Below, in pieces: positions 16,133-24,300 of a stretch of DNA of 64,000 nucleotides (position 1 is the stretch's first letter; every line of letters begins with the position of its first letter). The stretch comes from Paenibacillus agricola. GTDB taxonomy: Bacteria > Bacillota > Bacilli > Paenibacillales > NBRC-103111. Under the pieces are notes generated by a model, which worked only from the letters and a program-made list of their open reading frames with translations, was not told the origin of the DNA and ran no database searches. The stretch covers positions 62,001-126,000 of the forward strand of contig NZ_JAAOIW010000009.1 in NCBI RefSeq assembly GCF_011440305.1, given 5' to 3'. The position numbers and the translations under genes are program-made.

Positions 16133-16687
16133 TTATTTCCCATTCAAATGATAGATTAGTTGCACAACGCCAGAGGAGAACGTTTTTGTATTAACCATTT
16201 TTAAATTCAACCTCTGGTTTATATCAATAAACATTGGTTTCCCTACTCCCAAAATAACAGGGTGAACAGATAATCTAAATTCATCAACAAGCCCTAAATT
16301 GATAAAAGTTGTAATAAGACTTGCTCCACCATATAGCCAAATGTCTTTACCAGGCTTATTCTTAAATTTATTTACTTCTTCAAGAATATTATCATTTATG
16401 AATATTGCTTTATTATCAGTCCCTTTTTGTGTCCTGGAAAACACATATTTTTCTTTACTATGAACTAATCCCCAAATTTCTTCTTCAGTATCAGTTTGTT
16501 CAATTTCTGGAGTAAATTGTCCCCATAAATCATAGCTTTTTCTTCCATAGAAAATAGTATCAATTTGATTTAAGAAATTAATAAACCCCATCTCAGAGTC
16601 CATAATGCACCAATCAACTTCCCCATTTTTCCCTTCAATAAAACCATCTAATGTAACTGCTAAATCTAAAATTATTCTCCGTTTCAT
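16133..16687 (-). CDS. Dihydrofolate reductase family protein (YyaP/RibD_C type)
   Basis: A 184-residue protein with the RibD C-terminal/DHFR-like fold. It starts MKRRIILDLAVTLDGFIEGK then NGEVDW, the usual N-terminus of YyaP-type proteins. It has IDTIFYGRKSYDLWGQF (substrate loop), DIWLYGGASLITTFINLGLV then DEFRLSVHPVILGVGKPMF (NADPH-binding GGAS and C-terminal strands). These are NADPH-dependent reductases without a firmly known physiological substrate, often horizontally mobile. It is a single gene between repeat copies C and D. Confidence 0.88.
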   Translation of the reverse strand: MKRRIILDLAVTLDGFIEGKNGEVDWCIMDSEMGFINFLNQIDTIFYGRKSYDLWGQFTPEIEQTDTEEEIWGLVHSKEKYVFSRTQKGTDNKAIFINDNILEEVNKFKNKPGKDIWLYGGASLITTFINLGLVDEFRLSVHPVILGVGKPMFIDINQRLNLKMVNTKTFSSGVVQLIYHLNGK

Positions 16688-16777
16688 GATTTGTTACTCC
16701 TTTCGTTGATCTACCACCCATTATAGACCTTATATATGTCAGCTTGTGTCATATTAATAACAGAAAGGATATCTTTT

Positions 16778-16803
16778 CAACTATGCTGCCCATTAGCTTA
16801 ATG
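16778..16803. repeat. Dispersed intergenic repeat, diverged copy D
   Basis: CTGCCCATTAGCTTAATGG resembles the CTGCCCGTTAGCTGAG core of copies B and C with three changes. It lies about 90 bp upstream of the DHFR-like gene. Confidence 0.35.
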
Positions 16804-16857
16804 GTCATGTGAATAATCCATTACAAATCGAACCTTTAATATCACCGCGATTATGCG

Positions 16858-16953
16858 CCTATGTTTGTGTCATGATCTCGCGACACAAACATAGGTGCTT
16901 TGAAATAAAAAATCCCCGATTGGCGGGGACCTAAAAGCACTCATGTTTGTGTC
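16858..16953. repeat. Three-copy ATGTTTGTGTC element around a terminator hairpin
   Basis: CCTATGTTTGTGTC (16858-16871) is exactly inverted at 16882-16895. A third copy, ATGTTTGTGTC, lies in direct orientation at 16943-16953. Between them is a terminator-like hairpin. No open frame links them. The pattern could be the leftover ends of a mobile element. Confidence 0.5.
16906..16929 (-). terminator. Intrinsic terminator, minus-strand direction
   Basis: On the minus strand TCCCCG-CCAAT-CGGGGA is followed by TTTTTTATTTC. The stem is G/C-rich with a clean T run, so this is a good rho-independent terminator for leftward transcription from the decayed gene at about 17.1-17.6 kb. Confidence 0.65.
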
Positions 16954-17050
16954 GCCGGACACCCCTTGTTTCCTGTTGAGTGAATGAACAAGAACTTTAT
17001 CCCATAAATTACAATAACTTCATCTCATTACCCCCTCTAAAAAAAACAAT

Positions 17051-17084
17051 AAAAAACCATCGCATATGAGTGATGGTTTTTTAT
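17051..17084. terminator. Bidirectional intrinsic terminator
   Basis: AAAAAACCATC and GATGGTTTTTT flank a short loop, so a T run follows the stem on either strand. Confidence 0.65.
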
Positions 17085-17660
17085 TAAGCAGTTTTTTACT
17101 ATCTCCTTCTGACTTTGTATATTCCTCCACTCATCATATAGATATGTGAGTTCTGGACTTTTCCGTTTCGATCTGCAATTTGTACTACATCACCAGCGGT
17201 AACCACATACTTTGGTTATAATTCCATGTGAAACTTACAGTGGACTCCAAAGATTGTTCATTTTGTTCCACATAGACCCTCCTCCTCCTTTTACATATAT
17301 TAGCTTAACTTTCATAGCTGTATTTAGTCTCTCAAATTAATGTCCTCCACCAAGCACTTTGTAATCCGATGTTACGTATGGGACTGTTGGGACAATAATC
17401 CTTAAATAAGTTAGGTTCAATTATGCTTACAGGTGCTGTGCCAAATTACAGTCGCTCTTGTTTTTCTTCTCTGGGAATTGTACTAACAACAATATAGCAA
17501 TTCCAACCAAGACCGACAATATAAATGTTATTTTGGTGCAACGATTAAAATAAATCAAAGATATCCACCATTTAATTATGCTGTTAAACCAAACAAATAT
17601 TGATTAATTTAACTTCATAAAGGACAGACGAATGATTGCATTCGACCTGCCCTTTATGCA

Positions 17661-17873
17661 TTACTTCGATTCCGTCAATTGTTTTTTCAGCAGTACTGAA
17701 AGATTTGAATCTTTTTTTGGATCAAAATCAAAACTAGTGCTTGACGATCTAAAGTAAGGTACTCCCATCGTACCGAGGTGTTCGTTTGTTTTGCAAAGCG
17801 GAAATTTAATGATCCTCTGTGCTGCACCACAGAGGATCAAAATGGATAGTACCCTTAAACTACTGGGAACCAT
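17661..17873 (-). pseudogene. Unidentified C-terminal remnant with internal hairpin
   Basis: A frame ending GVPYFRSSSTSFDFDPKKDS then NLSVLLKKQLTESK looks like the tail of a real protein. Its upstream part crosses an 11-bp inverted repeat (GATCCTCTGTG at 17811-17821, inverse at 17828-17838) that is more likely a structural element than coding DNA. No family is recognised. It lies just beyond the isomerase gene that ends the sugar operon. Confidence 0.25.
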
Positions 17874-17920
17874 CCAGGTACATTTATCGCATCACAGCTA
17901 TCTCGCCATTCTTCTTTCCA

Positions 17921-18724
17921 TCAAGGATGGAGTTTAATCATTCGGCTATTGATGTATGAAAAACATTCCCCGAGCCCCTCGGTAATACCACCACCGCTCT
18001 CTTCATCTGCAGATACCCATCCTTTGAACCCGATCTCGTGAATCGCTTGAAACACCGGATCGAACGAAATGTCGCCCTGTCCGAGCACTCTCCACTCTCC
18101 GTTCGAGTAATCCTTCAGGTGAAAATTATTGATCACCTGTCGGAAGCTCCTCACCAGTTCGGCAATATCCATAATGCCGGATTTGACCAAATGGGCGGTA
18201 TCCACCGTCAAACCAATCGATTGATCCTCGATATGATCGAAGAAGATGTCAAAGTCCTCCCTGTGCATAACGGGCGAATTGTAGTGGTGATGCAGTGATA
18301 TTTGGATGCCTTCCTCACGCGCTTCCATGCCCAAACCGGATAAAACACTCGCAACCTTAGCGATATCTTCTTTCCGATTTTTTTCTTGTCTGGGATCCGC
18401 AGGGCAGAATACAATGATTTCCGTACCTAAGACTTTGCCGAATTGGATCATACGCCGCAGATTGACCTGGTCCTTTTCCTGCAGAGACCCAAACGCGATC
18501 AATGCAGAACCGACTCCCTTCAGATGTCCCCATTGCTCCTTAAACCGTTCAGGCTCATCCAGGTAAGGGGCATATTGATTGTTTTTCAACTGCAATCCTT
18601 CATAACCGCATGAACCGTAACTATTAAAAAGCAAGCTTTGCTCCTCCACGGTACGAGTAGGCTTTGAAAAAGCCAGCCTGATGTTTCCCTCCGCTGCCAG
18701 CGGTGATCCATTTATATCCATCAT
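17921..18724 (-). CDS. Sugar phosphate isomerase/epimerase family (AP endonuclease 2 fold) TIM barrel
   Basis: A 267-residue metal-dependent TIM-barrel protein. Signature segments are QISLHHHYNSPVMHREDF (metal histidine), IGLTVDTAHLVKSGIMD (the DTAH motif), INNFHLKDYS (HxKD metal site) and GWVSADEESGG (terminal Glu). These four place it with xylose-isomerase-like sugar epimerases. The start follows GGGGAGGAATAAGG. It is the last gene of the unit 23019-17921, 16 bp after the second permease. It probably isomerises the imported sugar or the keto-sugar made by the Gfo/Idh enzyme; the exact sugar is unknown. Confidence 0.85.
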   Translation of the reverse strand: MMDINGSPLAAEGNIRLAFSKPTRTVEEQSLLFNSYGSCGYEGLQLKNNQYAPYLDEPERFKEQWGHLKGVGSALIAFGSLQEKDQVNLRRMIQFGKVLGTEIIVFCPADPRQEKNRKEDIAKVASVLSGLGMEAREEGIQISLHHHYNSPVMHREDFDIFFDHIEDQSIGLTVDTAHLVKSGIMDIAELVRSFRQVINNFHLKDYSNGEWRVLGQGDISFDPVFQAIHEIGFKGWVSADEESGGGITEGLGECFSYINSRMIKLHP

Positions 18725-18740
18725 CCTTATTCCTCCCCAA

Positions 18741-19586
18741 TTATCCTTTTATTCCTGTAAAGCTGATGCCTTCCACGAAATATTTTTGCCCAAAAAAGAA
18801 AATGATCACGGCCGGTAAGGTCATAATGGCGGAGCCAGCCATTAATAAATTCCACTTCGTGCTGAATTCTCCCCTCAAGGTGATTAGTCCAAGCGCCAAC
18901 GTAAATTTAGAGTCATTATTAAGGTAAAGCAAAGGCTGAAAGAAATCGTTCCACTCATGAATAAATGTGAAAAAGGCAATGACAACGAGTACAGGTGTAA
19001 TTAACGGAAGCATGATGTCGTAGAATACGCGAAAATACCCGGCTCCATCGATTGTTGCAGACTCGTCAAGCTCTTTGGAAATGCCCATGAAAAATTGCCT
19101 GATCAAAAATATATTAAAGGCACCGCCCCCCAACCAAGCAGGGATGATCAACGGATAAAACGTATTAATGGCTCCGAGATGGCTCCATACAATATATTTG
19201 GGAATGAGCGTCACAGCCGGTGGAAGCATCAAAGAGGACATCACCAGAATAAACCACATATTTTTTAACGGAAAATTCAACCGGGCAAAGGCGTAGCCAC
19301 CCAAGCTGCATGTAACCAAGGTGCCGATCAGCACGGGAATAATAATCATCATCGTATTCTGGAAATAAAGATGGAAGGGCACCGCCCTGAACACCTCAGC
19401 GAAATTCTCCCAGCGGAAGGAATCCATGTAGTACTTGGGAGGAAACCGGAACAACTCCAAATCGTCCATTAAGGAGCTTTTCACCAGCCAGTAAAAAGGA
19501 AACAGCGATGCCACACAAATAACGAATAAGAAGGCATTTCTTAGTGCATTAAGCACAAACACCTGCTGCTGTTTATTTGCCGCCAT
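18741..19586 (-). CDS. Carbohydrate ABC transporter permease (MalG type)
   Basis: A 281-residue membrane protein with six helices, the second permease of a CUT1 importer. The cytoplasmic EAA loop is clear: SKELDESATIDGAGYFRVFY then DIMLPLITPVLV, the contact to the ATPase. The C-terminus FVEGISFTGIKG is typical of MalG-like subunits. Its ATG overlaps the end of the upstream permease gene by 14 bp. No ATP-binding gene accompanies the operon, so a shared MsmX-type ATPase elsewhere is likely. Confidence 0.93.
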   Translation of the reverse strand: MAANKQQQVFVLNALRNAFLFVICVASLFPFYWLVKSSLMDDLELFRFPPKYYMDSFRWENFAEVFRAVPFHLYFQNTMMIIIPVLIGTLVTCSLGGYAFARLNFPLKNMWFILVMSSLMLPPAVTLIPKYIVWSHLGAINTFYPLIIPAWLGGGAFNIFLIRQFFMGISKELDESATIDGAGYFRVFYDIMLPLITPVLVVIAFFTFIHEWNDFFQPLLYLNNDSKFTLALGLITLRGEFSTKWNLLMAGSAIMTLPAVIIFFFGQKYFVEGISFTGIKG

Positions 19587-20508
19587 AAAAAACCCAACCC
19601 TTCGAGGATCTGAATATGAGCGCCGTTAAAAGAGCGATGATGCAGAACAAGACCCATGCCAAGGCACTTGCATAACCGAAATTATTGTTGACAAACGCTT
19701 CCTTGTAAATGTAGTAGACGAAAAATAACGTAGCGTTATTCGGTCCACCTGCAGTCATTACATAGGCTTGTGTAAAAGCCTGCAGCGAGCCGATAAAGCC
19801 CATAATTAAATTGAAAAAAATAACCGGAGTTATGATCGGTATCGAGATATATACAAGCTTATGCCACCAGCCGCCACCGTCGATCTCAACGGCTTCGTAC
19901 AAATGCTTGGGCACATCCTTGAGCCCGGCCAGAATGATGAGAGCACCGGAGCCGCTTGCCCATAAATGCATGAACACTAGGGAAGGGACGGCTGTCGATT
20001 CCTCGAAAATCCACTGCAGCTTCGGGATACCAACCACCGATAAAATCGAGTTAAGCAGCCCGAAATCGGGGTTGAATAACCAGATCCACAGAAAGCTGCT
20101 GGCAACGGCCGGGACGATAGTCGGCATATATAAGATGGTGCGGATTATCCCTATCCTCTTGATGTCCAGATTCATCATCAGCCCCAGAATAATGGAGGCG
20201 ATAGTCGTTGTGATCACACTGGCGAATGCATAATAAAGAGTAACAACTATGGATTTATAAAAAAATAAATCCCTGGTGAATATTTTTTCGTAGTTTTTGA
20301 ACCCACTCCACTTCAACTCATCAAAAACCTGCCAGTTCGAAAAGCTGATAAATAATGAAGCAATCATGGGACCTATCGTCAGTAGCAAAACTCCAAGAAT
20401 GACTGGCAATGCAAATAAATAGCCAGCAATTGCCTCGCTTCTTGCTCTTCGTGAACGTTTGGACACCTTCTGGACAACCTCACTGTTAGTAGCGCTATAT
20501 TCCAGCAC
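19573..20508 (-). CDS. Sugar ABC transporter permease (MalF type)
   Basis: A 311-residue permease with six helices and the EAA loop PKHLYEAVEIDGGGWWHKLV then YISIPIITPVIFF. The frame is open for another 35 codons upstream, but the GTG at 20508 is chosen because AGGAGG lies 7 bases before it. It lies between the solute-binding lipoprotein (115 bp upstream) and the MalG-type permease (14-bp overlap). Confidence 0.92.
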   Translation of the reverse strand: MLEYSATNSEVVQKVSKRSRRARSEAIAGYLFALPVILGVLLLTIGPMIASLFISFSNWQVFDELKWSGFKNYEKIFTRDLFFYKSIVVTLYYAFASVITTTIASIILGLMMNLDIKRIGIIRTILYMPTIVPAVASSFLWIWLFNPDFGLLNSILSVVGIPKLQWIFEESTAVPSLVFMHLWASGSGALIILAGLKDVPKHLYEAVEIDGGGWWHKLVYISIPIITPVIFFNLIMGFIGSLQAFTQAYVMTAGGPNNATLFFVYYIYKEAFVNNNFGYASALAWVLFCIIALLTALIFRSSKGWVFYGGK

Positions 20509-20622
20509 GAACAAACCTCCTATCCGATTCCTTGCAGCCCCTACAAGCGCGTTAGGCAACGATGACATTCCTCTCCTAGTTCTTGTAAGGTTCTTGTAAG
20601 GGCTTACACTCAATGAATTAGG

Positions 20623-21984
20623 CTATTTGATTTCTAGCTCTTGCTTCAGCTTCGGCATAATATCCTTTTTCACAACTTCCTCTGCGGTTTTCTTTCCTAG
20701 CCAAAGCTGGTCGAGCGCAGGATAAATGATTGAGCTTGCTTTCACATCGTTTTCCCAGAAAAACCCCGAGGGCTGCTTCACGTTGTTCAAGCCATAATCG
20801 ACAACGGCTGTTTTATATTCGGCTGGATGGTACTTATTGTCTACCCACTTCTTAACTAAAGCAGGGTCAGTAAACCATTTCTCCTCATTAGGCATTGCCA
20901 GGCCATTCTCGATCAAAGGAAAAATATTAGACGGATCCATAACAAACTTGTAGAACTCTTGTGCTTCCTTCATATGCTTTTTGGAGTTTTCTGTTGTAAT
21001 AATTTCGATCGCCGATCCGGTATTAGTCGTAACCGCAATTTGAAATTTAGGCAATACCGCTACACCCAGCTTCAAGCCTTTCTCAGCCATCGCTTTACCA
21101 AGCACCTGCAAGCTCCACTGCCCATCAATGACCATCGCTACCCGTTTGGTCAGCAATGCCGCATCAGCGCTTGGAATCGCAGCACTTTGTGAAGGCTTCG
21201 GCATGACACTATGCTTGTTCGCAAGATCTGCAATTTGCTGAAGCGCTGCTATGCTCTCTGGGGAATCCAGAATGATTTTGCCATCAGGGGATACAATTCC
21301 GCCATTATTACTATAAAGTAATGGTTGAATACTGTTTCCATTTAATATCATGTTGGTTCCGTAGGTTGTAATATTTTCCCCATCAAATCCGGATTCGCCG
21401 GGGCTTTTGCCGTTCTTATCCTTGGTAAGTTTCTTTGCTACCTCTACAAATTGATCCCATGTCCATGCCTTATCGGCGCTTGCAGGTGGATAAGGAAGCT
21501 TGGCGTCATCGAAAATCTCTTTATTATAATACATAATAATAATTTCATTGTTTGAGCTGTACCCGATTACTTTGCCGCTTGAATTTTTAAATCCGGTATA
21601 CTCGAGCTTTTTTGCGATGTCCCCCGTCTTGTGCATAGGCTCTACATCTACGAATTTGCCCGACTTGGACCAAGGAAAGACTTGACCCGCCTGAATTTTG
21701 GCGATATCAGGAAGCGTATTTGAGGAGGCTAGTGCGTTAAGCTTAGTACTGTAATCATCCGGGATATACATCGGTTTCACCGTAACATTGGGATGCGCCT
21801 TATTATACTCCTCAATGAGCTTATTGTAGGATTCTTTCTCATCGGTATTGCCCCAGAACGAAAAAGTGAATTCCACTTTTTCTGAGGACGCAGTTTGTGC
21901 CACTGGAGTGGCACTGCATCCGACAACCAGACCCAAGCACATCGTTACTGCGAACACACTATTTAGCTTCTTTATTGCTCTCAT
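20623..21984 (-). CDS. Extracellular sugar-binding lipoprotein of ABC importer
   Basis: A 453-residue solute-binding protein of the CUT1 type. It has a lipoprotein signal with lipobox LVVGC at about residue 23, then EFTFSFWGNTDEKESYNKLI, the usual first strand and helix. KLNALASSNTLPDIAKIQAG and GYSSNNEIIIMYYNKEIFDD are the hinge motifs shared by family 1 binding proteins. The ATG at 21984 follows GGAGG; an earlier in-frame codon lacks one. It serves the two downstream permeases. The sugar is not known, but the neighbouring oxidoreductase and isomerase suggest an inositol-, keto- or uronate-like compound. Confidence 0.92.
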   Translation of the reverse strand: MRAIKKLNSVFAVTMCLGLVVGCSATPVAQTASSEKVEFTFSFWGNTDEKESYNKLIEEYNKAHPNVTVKPMYIPDDYSTKLNALASSNTLPDIAKIQAGQVFPWSKSGKFVDVEPMHKTGDIAKKLEYTGFKNSSGKVIGYSSNNEIIIMYYNKEIFDDAKLPYPPASADKAWTWDQFVEVAKKLTKDKNGKSPGESGFDGENITTYGTNMILNGNSIQPLLYSNNGGIVSPDGKIILDSPESIAALQQIADLANKHSVMPKPSQSAAIPSADAALLTKRVAMVIDGQWSLQVLGKAMAEKGLKLGVAVLPKFQIAVTTNTGSAIEIITTENSKKHMKEAQEFYKFVMDPSNIFPLIENGLAMPNEEKWFTDPALVKKWVDNKYHPAEYKTAVVDYGLNNVKQPSGFFWENDVKASSIIYPALDQLWLGKKTAEEVVKKDIMPKLKQELEIK

Positions 21985-22023
21985 TTGATCAACCTCCACT
22001 ATTTTTTGAATGGCAATCATGGA

Positions 22024-23019
22024 TTAGCTATAAAATTCGTCCAATCTGATCACTTGGCCGCTAGCCAGCGATTGATAGGCAGCCTCCATCAGCTTAAGTG
22101 AATGCAGGTTATCGAAAATTCCTGTCTCCGGCTGGCGGTTTTCTTCTACAGAGCGAAGCAAATCATAAAGAAGATAAAAGGTGGCTTCGGATTTATCGAA
22201 GGTATTCACGTATTCCTGCTTATCGCCCGCCACGTTAATTTCTGTAGCTTGTTTATAATCCATAACCAGGCTGCCTTTCTCGCATTCAACAATCGCCCCA
22301 TTTAGCCTAGCCCTGCTATTAAAGCTTTCGGTCAAGGAAACAACCGTCCCTTTTTTGAATTGAAGGATTACGGAGACGGAGACGTCCTGGCCCGTCTCAT
22401 TCTTGACGCCTCTGCAGTAAATCGTTTCAGCTTCATCCTGCAGCAAGTACCGATAGCCATCAAACCAATGGTTAGACATGACCGCCATCACATATCGCTC
22501 CAGCCCCATCCTCCAGCCTTTATCCCGTCTCCAACCGTTGACAACCTGGGTGATATGCAGCGGAACTCCTAAAGTCCCTTTTTGCAGTAGCTCCCGACCC
22601 ATATGAAAGGTGAAAAATCTCCTGAAATTTTGGTCAACAGCAATCGGTACATTGAATTCTCGTGACCAGTTCGCAATCTTGACTGCACTCTCATAGTTTT
22701 CTGCAATCGGCTTCTCACAAAATACAGGGATTCCCGCTTTCATCAATTGAAGAAGTACCTCTTCACGCAAAAATGTGGGTGTACATACAACTGCTGCGTC
22801 AATAATGGTTCCCTGGAGCATGGCCTCTACCGTCTCATAGCTATTGGGAATTTGATATTTGGTGCTTTTCTCCAACCGATTCTGTTCAACGGGATCACAA
22901 ACTGCGTGGATTTCTACAAGCTCTGGATGGCGGATCATGCCCTCCAAATGCATGCCCGAAACATTTCCTGCCCCCACAAGACCAATTTTGTATCTTTTTT
23001 TCGTTTGATATTCAACCAA
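22024..23019 (-). CDS. Gfo/Idh/MocA family NAD(P)-dependent oxidoreductase
   Basis: A 331-residue sugar or cyclitol dehydrogenase. The Rossmann motif is IGLVGAGNVSGMHLEGM near the N-terminus and the family lysine lies in VFCEKPIAENYES. The C-terminal sheet domain includes SNHWFDGYRYLL, with the catalytic His/Asp region. The start is taken as a TTG at 23019 after AGGGGTG; the frame is open further upstream, so this could be off by several codons. It heads the transport operon, and a cre- or LacI-like site lies 120 bp upstream. Substrate unknown. Confidence 0.87.
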   Translation of the reverse strand: MVEYQTKKRYKIGLVGAGNVSGMHLEGMIRHPELVEIHAVCDPVEQNRLEKSTKYQIPNSYETVEAMLQGTIIDAAVVCTPTFLREEVLLQLMKAGIPVFCEKPIAENYESAVKIANWSREFNVPIAVDQNFRRFFTFHMGRELLQKGTLGVPLHITQVVNGWRRDKGWRMGLERYVMAVMSNHWFDGYRYLLQDEAETIYCRGVKNETGQDVSVSVILQFKKGTVVSLTESFNSRARLNGAIVECEKGSLVMDYKQATEINVAGDKQEYVNTFDKSEATFYLLYDLLRSVEENRQPETGIFDNLHSLKLMEAAYQSLASGQVIRLDEFYS

Positions 23020-23138
23020 GACCAACACCCCTATCGCGTAATATGGTTTGTATTTACACCTTCTTGCCCTTGAATTGGAAGCCCACCTCCCCATTCAACA
23101 AAACGGCCAGAATTGTAGCACTTGGGTAACCGTGCAAA

Positions 23139-23154
23139 TGTTAAAGCGTTTACA
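23139..23154 (-). promoter_or_regulatory. cre- or LacI-like operator upstream of the sugar operon
   Basis: On the minus strand TGTAAACGCTTTAACA resembles the CcpA/LacI-family site TGTAAACGTTTACA, with a two-base expansion in its right half. Its place 120 bp before the Gfo/Idh start suits catabolite or local repression. One half-site is imperfect. Confidence 0.45.
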
Positions 23155-23211
23155 AAAAGGTTGCCTCGTATCCCATCTCAACCAGTAAATAGCTCTCTGC
23201 ACCTTATAAGG

Positions 23212-24300
23212 TTATCCAATCACGGTCAATTCTCTTGTAAAAGCTGTTAATGTTTCAGCCCCTGCTTGTGTTACCAGCACATCATCCTCGATGCGGATGC
23301 CACCCCTATCTTTCAAATAGATGCCCGGTTCAATGGTAATGACCATACCTTCACAGAGCAGGTCTTCATTCACACCGTTAATAGATGGATACTCATGCAC
23401 ATCCATCCCGAGCCCATGGCCAAGACGATGTGTGAAATAGCACCCATAGCCCTGCTCTTCAATATAGCCTCGTGCGGCCTCATCAACCTGCTTCATAGCC
23501 GTGCCTGGACAGACTGCCGCAATGCCCAGCCGGTTCGCCTCCAGAACGATATCATATACTTGCTGGAACTGCTTACCGACATCTCCAACAGCAAATGTTC
23601 TTGTAAGATCAGATGCATAGCCGTCAACCCAAACTCCCATATCAAACAAAAGCAGATCGCCACCTGCAATTTTGCGTAAACCTGGCACCCCATGAGGCAA
23701 AGCGGAATTAGGCCCGGATAATACAGTTGTGGCGAAGGATGGAGAAGCTCCCCATTGTTTTTTCATCCGATATTCTAGCTCAGCAACGATATCCAGCTCC
23801 GTAATACCGACTTTTACCAGCTTCAGTCCATCCTTCAGCACGTCTTCCACTATTCTGGCAGCTTCCTTTAACCGGCCTATTTCTTCTGTTGTCTTAATAG
23901 CTCGCATTGCTTGCAAGCTGTCATTTATATCAACCCACTGCTTACTGTCCAAAGCTGCGGACAATTGCTCATACCGTGCAACGGTCAAATGGCCCTTTTC
24001 GATTCCTATCCGCTTTGCAGTCGAGCGGATTGCCCGCTTAAGTACATGGTATGGGTTCTCCGTGTCCTTGTGCGTCATAATAGCTGTTATGCTTGATACC
24101 GCACGGGCTGCCTCTTCGTCCAACGCAGGCACAAGCAGAAAAGGCTCCTGTGCTCTTGGCAGAACCAACCCCAGGAATCGCTCATGCGGCTCGGAAGCAT
24201 ATCCCGACAAATAGGCTACATGCTTGGGCTGAGTTATGATGATAACATCCAAGCTTCTCTGATCCATTACCCGATGTAAGGCTAGCACACGTTCATTCAA
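23212..24300 (-). CDS. M24B Xaa-Pro peptidase family protein (copy 1)
   Basis: A 362-residue protein with a creatinase-like N-terminal domain and a C-terminal pita-bread fold. The five metal ligands are in place: Asp220 and Asp231 (LLFDMGV, YASDLTRTF), His295 (RLGHGLGMDVHEYP), Glu324 (ITIEPGIY) and Glu338 (GIRIEDD). Such enzymes cut before proline or split Xaa-Pro dipeptides. A TTG start at 24300 follows AGGAGG at 8 bases and overlaps the stop of the preceding dehydrogenase subunit gene. As the last gene of a hydroxyproline-degradation unit it probably releases Pro/Hyp from imported peptides. A second M24B gene lies at 30321. Confidence 0.88.
   Translation of the reverse strand: MNERVLALHRVMDQRSLDVIIITQPKHVAYLSGYASEPHERFLGLVLPRAQEPFLLVPALDEEAARAVSSITAIMTHKDTENPYHVLKRAIRSTAKRIGIEKGHLTVARYEQLSAALDSKQWVDINDSLQAMRAIKTTEEIGRLKEAARIVEDVLKDGLKLVKVGITELDIVAELEYRMKKQWGASPSFATTVLSGPNSALPHGVPGLRKIAGGDLLLFDMGVWVDGYASDLTRTFAVGDVGKQFQQVYDIVLEANRLGIAAVCPGTAMKQVDEAARGYIEEQGYGCYFTHRLGHGLGMDVHEYPSINGVNEDLLCEGMVITIEPGIYLKDRGGIRIEDDVLVTQAGAETLTAFTRELTVIG

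Larger units (their letters stand above)
16688..17660. other. 973-bp gene-poor stretch with hairpins and degraded coding remnants
   Basis: It contains repeat copy D, an inverted repeat, two terminator-like hairpins (listed separately), and minus-strand coding debris. One frame near 17455-17560 reads as a membrane anchor (ILSVLVGIAILLLVQF). Another near 17115-17215 reads VTAGDVVQIADRNGKVQNSH then IYMMSGGIYKVR. They may be parts of one decayed secreted protein with several frameshifts. The family is not recognised. Confidence 0.35.

Noticed and set aside
15340-16803. Repeat-separated genes as a chromosomal integron
   Set aside because: The repeat does not show attC features that I can identify, and no integrase gene is in the window. 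Only a looser cassette-like arrangement is claimed.
23729-24214. Open frame of 161 codons on the plus strand, opposite the first M24B peptidase gene
   Set aside because: It is antisense to a gene with all catalytic residues, has no ribosome binding site and shows no protein-like motif. Long antisense frames are common in such coding regions.
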